From Terriglobus albidus (GTDB lineage Bacteria > Acidobacteriota > Terriglobia > Terriglobales > Acidobacteriaceae): a stretch of 64,000 bases of DNA. The position numbers were made by a program, and so were the translations under genes. Location of the stretch: contig NZ_JAGTAS010000058.1 of assembly GCF_025685425.1 (NCBI RefSeq), positions 310,001-374,000 on the forward strand, given 5' to 3'. The notes below the pieces were generated by a model that did not search any database, was not told the DNA's origin, and was given only the letters and a program-made list of their open reading frames with translations. This document shows positions 62,126-64,000 of the stretch, in pieces; the first letter of the stretch is position 1; each line of letters starts with the position of its first letter.

Positions 62126-63714
62126 CTCTTCGCTCCCGGGAGCTGCACTGTCAGCGGGCCAAGTTCCTCACGATGCGCTGCGATCTTCCCATCGATCCAG
62201 ACCTGGAAGCCGTGTCCTTTGTGGTAATGGGCCCCCGTGCGGTCATAGACCAAAGTCAACTGATGCCCGTGATAAGGCAACCCGTCCAGGGCAAAGTATT
62301 GCCATGTCCCCTCAGGCAGCAACGGCTTGATATGCAAGGTATCTCCTGATTCCGGACGGATGCCTAACAGGCCCGTGATCAGGGGATCGGCAAAACCGGA
62401 ATGGTTATAGTAATTGCCTCGCCCAACTTGTTTGTTCTTCTCCACCAACATACGGCGCGCAATCCAGTCATCAGCATCCGCGTCACGATCCTCGTCAATC
62501 CATGGAATCGACTGACCACCGGGCAATGTGAGGTGTTGCGCCAGCACATAACGGGCAAACAACTTATAGTATTCCCTGTTGCTGATGGCCGACGTTCCTC
62601 GTGTCTCCAACAGCTCCGACAACGCTGTCAGTGTCTGGGTTGTCGCAAAGGGCCACATCGGGCCATTCCAGGTGCACTGGTCGCTGCTGGCAAAACGAAA
62701 CCGCGGACTCCGCTTTTCTGCAGTCGTTGGCCCATACTTTCCTTCAAAACCTTGCGCGTCAAATAATTGATTCCAGGCAATGTCCTGGTCAGGCGTAGCG
62801 ATGCCATACGTCCATGGGATGTAGCCGATCTGCTCCCGCACGCCTGAAAACTGCATCTGCGTTCCTGGATCGACAAACTTCTTCTGTTTGCGGATGCCAG
62901 AATCAGCGGCCGGCGAAAGCACCTCATAAAACTGATCTTTCGTATTCCAAAGCCTCTCATGTATCAGGTTCCGCAGGAGATCTGCTTTACGAATGAACTT
63001 CGTGCGCAGATCGGCATCGTCGGTAAGCGCGGCGATCGCCCTCGCGTCCGCCACCATATAGCTGTTCAAGGTCGGACGATATCCATCACCGGAGATCGAT
63101 TTCTCCATCGCATCCCGGGTGTCGATCGACCAGTACAAGCCATTGCTGTCTCGCTGCGTTGCATCCCAATGCTCCGCATATTGCATGAGCGCAGGTAAAT
63201 TTTCCCGCACAAGATCGCGGACCCCTGTTGCCAGCGTTACCTGATAGAGGGCATCGGCCAACGGCACGGAATACTTCCACGGATCGGCCTCCGGCTTCAA
63301 CCAATAGCGTGCATAATCCGCAGCGATCTGGGAGGTGTGCAGCCATCGTGCCTCACGCAAATGAAACGGTGTCGCGTCCGGCAGAACACCATACGCTCCA
63401 TCCGGGCTCTCCGGCTTCGGCAGCCACTCGGTGATCAGGTAGCCATACTTCTCGCTGCGCACCACGTGTTTCTGGAATGCATACCAGCGGAAATAGTAAA
63501 GCTCATTGAAGTCCTTATCGGAAGACTCGAACAGCGGAATATTGGCCGCCATCCAGTGATACGAATCGCTTCCCTGTTTTCCCGTAACCAGCTTCTCCTG
63601 CTGGCGAAACTCGTCAACGTAATGACGAAAACTCTCGGGCCGCAGAACGACCTGCCCATACAGGCTGGAAGCCGCGAATAGAACGCTGCAGACGATGGCG
63701 TGAATGCACTTCAT
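62122..63714 (-). CDS. Secreted MGH1-like (GH63-type) (alpha/alpha)6 glycoside hydrolase
   Basis: 530 residues with a Sec signal (CIHAIVCSVLFAASSLYGQ). The (alpha/alpha)6 barrel has FRWYAFQKHVV, EWLPKPESPDGAYGVLPDA, SLSGDGYRPTLNSYMVADA-like spacing (actual SGDGYRPTLNSYM), TWNGPMWPFAT and YYNHSGFADPLI, which match the mannosylglycerate hydrolase MGH1-like domain of GH63 and unclassified relatives. The C-terminal beta strands end LTVQLPGA. Many such proteins occur in pectin and rhamnose loci, but the substrate is not shown. ATG 63714 is chosen over a GTG four codons upstream; neither has a good ribosome site. Confidence 0.78.
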   Translation of the reverse strand: MKCIHAIVCSVLFAASSLYGQVVLRPESFRHYVDEFRQQEKLVTGKQGSDSYHWMAANIPLFESSDKDFNELYYFRWYAFQKHVVRSEKYGYLITEWLPKPESPDGAYGVLPDATPFHLREARWLHTSQIAADYARYWLKPEADPWKYSVPLADALYQVTLATGVRDLVRENLPALMQYAEHWDATQRDSNGLYWSIDTRDAMEKSISGDGYRPTLNSYMVADARAIAALTDDADLRTKFIRKADLLRNLIHERLWNTKDQFYEVLSPAADSGIRKQKKFVDPGTQMQFSGVREQIGYIPWTYGIATPDQDIAWNQLFDAQGFEGKYGPTTAEKRSPRFRFASSDQCTWNGPMWPFATTQTLTALSELLETRGTSAISNREYYKLFARYVLAQHLTLPGGQSIPWIDEDRDADADDWIARRMLVEKNKQVGRGNYYNHSGFADPLITGLLGIRPESGDTLHIKPLLPEGTWQYFALDGLPYHGHQLTLVYDRTGAHYHKGHGFQVWIDGKIAAHREELGPLTVQLPGAKR

Positions 63715-63762
63715 ACAGGTAGTCACGACAATAGGGCTGCAGGGTGACGGTTCGCAATTACG

Positions 63763-64000
63763 TCAGCGCACCTGCACCATAATCTTCTTCATCGCAGCAG
63801 GATTCGCCGCCCAGCGGGCAATATAGTCAGAAGCCTCATCCATTCCCACAACCGCACTGATCGCTTTCTCCACGGGAAAGCGCTTGGCCTCAAGCATCGC
63901 AATGACCTCGCGAAAATCGCCGGCCAGGGCATTCCGCGAGCCCATGATGTTGAGCTCCTTCTGCACAAAGAGCTTCGTCTCATAGGAGACCGGCTGCTTA
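63763..64000 (-). CDS. Zinc-type alcohol dehydrogenase (MDR family), C-terminal end
   Basis: Only the last ~79 residues lie in the window; the frame runs off its right edge. SYETKLFVQKELNIMGSRNALAGDFREVIAMLEA and DEASDYIARWAANP are the end of a medium-chain zinc dehydrogenase (sorbitol/threonine dehydrogenase-like), in which ELNIMGSRNA is the conserved strand after the cofactor domain. Such enzymes often oxidise a sugar, sugar alcohol or sugar acid, fitting the locus. It lies 48 bases upstream of the MGH1-like gene and is probably in the same operon. Confidence 0.88.
   Translation of the reverse strand, partial: KQPVSYETKLFVQKELNIMGSRNALAGDFREVIAMLEAKRFPVEKAISAVVGMDEASDYIARWAANPAAMKKIMVQVR

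Overview
The window looks like a piece of an acidobacterial chromosome, most likely class Terriglobia (Granulicella/Terriglobus-like). The reasons are several very large Oar-type TonB-dependent receptors with an N-terminal carboxypeptidase-regulatory-like domain and no SusD partner, a dense set of plant-polysaccharide glycoside hydrolases (GHs) carrying Sec or Tat signals, IPT/TIG-repeat surface proteins, and moderately GC-rich DNA. The genus is an inference. No rRNA, tRNA, CRISPR array or transposase gene was seen.

Layout. 1-1.7 kb: C-terminal end of an Oar-like receptor. 1.8-2.9 kb: secreted PL5 alginate lyase. 3.1-5.0 kb: sensor kinase with an aberrant receiver domain. 5.4-10.4 kb: a tight TonB receptor / YfiR-like / CHASE8-HAMP-GGDEF-EAL set, probably coupling an outer-membrane signal to c-di-GMP. 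10.5-11.2 kb: MgtC-like protein. 11.3-15.3 kb: giant secreted protein with a duplicated beta-helix. 16.1-22.3 kb (minus): an operon of GH39, MFS transporter, rhamnonate-dehydratase-like enzyme, GguC/AraD1-like protein and beta-hydroxyacid dehydrogenase, with a divergent FadR/GntR regulator. 23.4-26.7 kb (minus): an Oar-like receptor that shares promoter motifs with the GH39 operon. 27.2-29.0 kb: GH51. 29.2-34.4 kb: a 1744-residue IPT/TIG lipoprotein. 34.7-37.9 kb: divergent GH29 and Tat-exported GH29-like genes. 38.1-45.7 kb: AraC regulator, PhyH dioxygenase, GPH symporter, cytoplasmic GH31 and secreted beta-helix protein. 45.9-52.8 kb: TIM-barrel epimerase-like gene (minus), GH28, GH30-like, a deletion remnant and GH95. 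52.9-61.1 kb: Oar-like receptor (minus), then two secreted GH-like enzymes. 61.2-64.0 kb (minus): GH43, MGH1-like GH and the end of a zinc alcohol dehydrogenase.

Taken together this is a carbohydrate-utilisation island aimed at pectin, xyloglucan, arabinan and fucosylated side chains. Secreted enzymes cut polymers, Oar-like receptors probably import or sense fragments, inner-membrane symporters carry small sugars and sugar acids, and cytoplasmic enzymes (GH31, rhamnonate dehydratase-like, dehydrogenases) finish them.

The most unusual feature is a family of eight dispersed ~116-bp palindromic elements with 17-bp terminal inverted repeats starting TAGAGC and a central 9-bp hairpin. The copies show signs of TA-targeted insertion. 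Three sit exactly on the stop codon of the adjoining gene and supply its TAG. Two are in tandem and share one TA. One is inserted in frame (114 bp net, 38 codons) inside the signal-peptide coding region of an Oar-like receptor, much as Rickettsia palindromic elements enter genes.
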